64,000 nt of DNA from JAABVY01 sp964496505. Its GTDB lineage: Bacteria; Zixibacteria; MSB-5A5; JAABVY01. The translations under genes and the position numbers were made by a program. Positions 62,552 through 64,000 of the stretch are shown piece by piece. Below the pieces are notes generated by a model. The model saw only the letters and a list, made by a program, of their open reading frames with translations. It was not told the origin of the DNA and made no database searches. The stretch covers positions 20,702 through 84,701 of the forward strand of contig CAZBZV010000007.1 in NCBI GenBank assembly GCA_964496505.1, in the 5' to 3' direction. The first letter of the stretch is position 1. Every line of letters starts with the position of its first letter.

Positions 62552-63778
62552 ATGACCTTTGTAAAAACCGAAAAAGATCTGATCAAGAAATTTTTAATTA
62601 AAAGGCATTTCGGCAGATTCAAAGCAGACCGCAAAGTCAAACCGGTTAAGTACGAACATATACTGCCGCTCGAGTGTGTGCAGATGGATCCCCTGCGGAT
62701 TGTTGAACGCAATCAGGATCTTGTGCTAATAAACCGTTTCGATAATTACCAGTCCCACATGGTCGAGAAGACAGCCTATGAGCAGCGCAAATTCATTGAG
62801 GCTTACTTTAATGCGCTTTGCTTTGTACCCGCAGGGGAATACCGTTATCATCTGGTAAAGCAGAAGGAGATCGGCGAGGAGGTCAAGGCTCATCTGGTGA
62901 GGCTGCCAAAAGGTAAAACCATATTAGGACATGTCAAGGACTTGAAATCCGAAATCGAAAAACACGGCCCTCTTCCCGCCTCCTATTTTAAAACTGACAG
63001 CAAAGTATCCTGGGGCTACAGCGCGGGACTCAAGGCAACCACTGCCTGTCTGGATTATATGTGGTACTCCGGCATGCTGATGACCTCGCATCGCGACAAC
63101 GGCAAGCGTGTCTACGATCTCCCGGAAAGAGTGCTTCCGGAACATGTGAACAAAAAGCCTGCTTCCAAAAAAGAATACCGGGATTTCATGCTTCGCAAGC
63201 ATTTCCGAACATATCATCTCAGCGACCTTCGCTTCTGGCGTTTCGGCAACATGCGTCTCAAGAAAGCAGAGCGGATTAAGCTTGTAGCGCCCTTGATTAA
63301 AAGCGGCGAGATGCTCGAGCTTGAAATTGAAAATGTAAAGACGCCCTATCTGATTATGAAGGACGACTATGATGATCTAATCGCCTCTGAAAAATACAAG
63401 CCCGATAATCGTGTGCGCTTTCTTGCGCCCTTAGATAACATGACCTTCAATCGGGATATGATAGAAGATATCTTCGGCTTTGAATACAGATGGGAGGTTT
63501 ATTCTCCCAAATCCAAACGCAAGTACGGCTACTATGTCATGCCGATTTTATACAAGACCGATTTTATCGGGCGCATCGATCCCAAAGCCGACCGCAAAAA
63601 TTCCACTCTGGTTTTCAATCTGATTCAAATCGAGGACGGAGTGACGATCACAAAGACACTATTAAAGGAATTTGCCGCCGCCGCAATCCGCCTTGCAAAA
63701 TTTTCCGGACTTGATAAAGTGGACGTAAAGAAGACATCACCGTCATCGTTGAAAAGCGATCTTTCGAAGCTTGTGTAG
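62552..63778 (+). CDS. AlkX/YcaQ-like DNA glycosylase (HTH_42 family)
   Basis: A 408-residue protein of the winged-helix HTH_42 family that includes AlkZ and E. coli AlkX (YcaQ), glycosylases that unhook interstrand DNA crosslinks. The N-terminal catalytic Q-x-D motif is seen as Q44-M-D46 (ECVQMDPLRIVERNQDLVLINR), as in AlkX rather than the Q-x-Q of AlkZ. Further conserved segments include EAYFNALCFVP, FRTYHLSDLRFW, VRFLAPLDNMTFNRDMIEDIFGFEYRWE and the C-terminal YGYYVMPILY...FIGRIDPKADR. CCGGAG is upstream of the ATG. Single gene, followed by MITE 2. Confidence 0.87.
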   Translation: MTFVKTEKDLIKKFLIKRHFGRFKADRKVKPVKYEHILPLECVQMDPLRIVERNQDLVLINRFDNYQSHMVEKTAYEQRKFIEAYFNALCFVPAGEYRYHLVKQKEIGEEVKAHLVRLPKGKTILGHVKDLKSEIEKHGPLPASYFKTDSKVSWGYSAGLKATTACLDYMWYSGMLMTSHRDNGKRVYDLPERVLPEHVNKKPASKKEYRDFMLRKHFRTYHLSDLRFWRFGNMRLKKAERIKLVAPLIKSGEMLELEIENVKTPYLIMKDDYDDLIASEKYKPDNRVRFLAPLDNMTFNRDMIEDIFGFEYRWEVYSPKSKRKYGYYVMPILYKTDFIGRIDPKADRKNSTLVFNLIQIEDGVTITKTLLKEFAAAAIRLAKFSGLDKVDVKKTSPSSLKSDLSKLV

Positions 63779-63810
63779 ATACCGTCCTGCAAACATGTAT
63801 CCCACCTAAC

Positions 63811-63999
63811 GGGATTGTTGAAAAAGTCAGTATTATAGAAATAAGAACCGAGACACGTCATTCCGAGGGAGTCCCGCCGAGGGCGAGGACGACCGTGGGA
63901 ATCTCCGCGGTTACCTCAAGAATAACCAACGAGATTGCCACGTCGCTTCGCTCCTCGCAATGACATATATCGATGCATTCAGGGTTTATCAACACTCCC
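63811..63999. mobile_element. MITE-like element 2 (189 bp), same ends as element 1
   Basis: Terminal inverted repeats GGGATTGTTGAAAAA (63811-63825) and TTTATCAACACTCCC (63985-63999) match at 13 of 15 positions once reversed, and match the ends of element 1. The interior differs: it holds a diverged relative of the GTCATTCTGAG repeat (63857-63965) with outer arms CGTCATTCCGAGG and CCTCGCAATGACA. The window ends one base after the element, so a target duplication cannot be judged (left flank TAAC, right flank T...). Confidence 0.6.
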
Positions 64000-64000
64000 T

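Overview
The window is 64 kb of a bacterial chromosome with moderate GC content. No rRNA, tRNA, CRISPR array, prophage or transposase gene was seen. Several features point to the FCB superphylum: a PorV-like outer-membrane protein beside a large secreted protein with a type-IX-secretion-like C-terminal sorting domain, a CarboxypepD_reg/TonB-dependent receptor, exported tricorn and clostripain-type peptidases, and a dockerin-like tail (DVNCDG...LVDLIYIINYIF) on a secreted peptidase. That tail is typical of Zixibacteria and related candidate phyla. The placement is inference; no marker gene was available to test it.

Layout. 1-0.9 kb: end of an aspartase gene and palindromic repeats. 0.9-6.4 kb: a CoA-binding protein, then a MacAB-like export operon (adaptor, ATPase, two permeases). 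6.4-13.6 kb (minus strand): a GYD-domain protein and a four-gene envelope operon (TonB receptor, sorted surface protein, PorV-like protein, CheY-like regulator). 14.0-18.8 kb: a signalling operon made of a periplasmic binding protein, a membrane histidine kinase, a receiver protein and a receiver-kinase hybrid. 18.9-24.6 kb: a glycosyltransferase-like protein coupled to gamma-glutamyltransferase, a CDP-alcohol phosphatidyltransferase and a surface von Willebrand A protein. 24.7-31.7 kb: exported peptidases (aspartyl-PDZ, C11, tricorn) separated by clusters of hairpin repeats. 31.8-39.7 kb: acpS, kbl, a nine-PAS histidine kinase, an exported hypothetical and a LOG protein. 39.8-45.7 kb: glycogen phosphorylase, PEP carboxykinase, a two-thioredoxin-fold oxidoreductase and an inositol-monophosphatase-family enzyme. 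46-48.6 kb: a LonB-like protease followed by a candidate small RNA. 48.6-55.6 kb: metal homeostasis (copA; DtxR-FeoA fusion with feoB) and a polyferredoxin membrane protein. 55.7-64 kb: a PAS protein, an NSS transporter with its small subunit, a DUF6132/FmdB/thioredoxin cluster, an exported M1 peptidase, an AlkX/YcaQ-like glycosylase and repeats.

The genes read as the chromosome of a free-living heterotroph that uses amino acids and peptides. Secreted peptidases, gamma-glutamyltransferase, the NSS amino-acid transporter, aspartase, kbl and pckA suit peptide catabolism with gluconeogenesis, and glgP suits use of stored glucan. Much of the rest is sensing and envelope function.

The most unusual content is non-coding. 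There are several families of small palindromes with conserved architecture but variable stems. Two are carried in MITE-like elements that share terminal inverted repeats (GGGnnTGTTGAnAA), and one MITE sits exactly in the loop of another palindrome with a 4-bp target duplication. A promoter-SD-terminator unit downstream of the lon-like gene looks like an undescribed small RNA.
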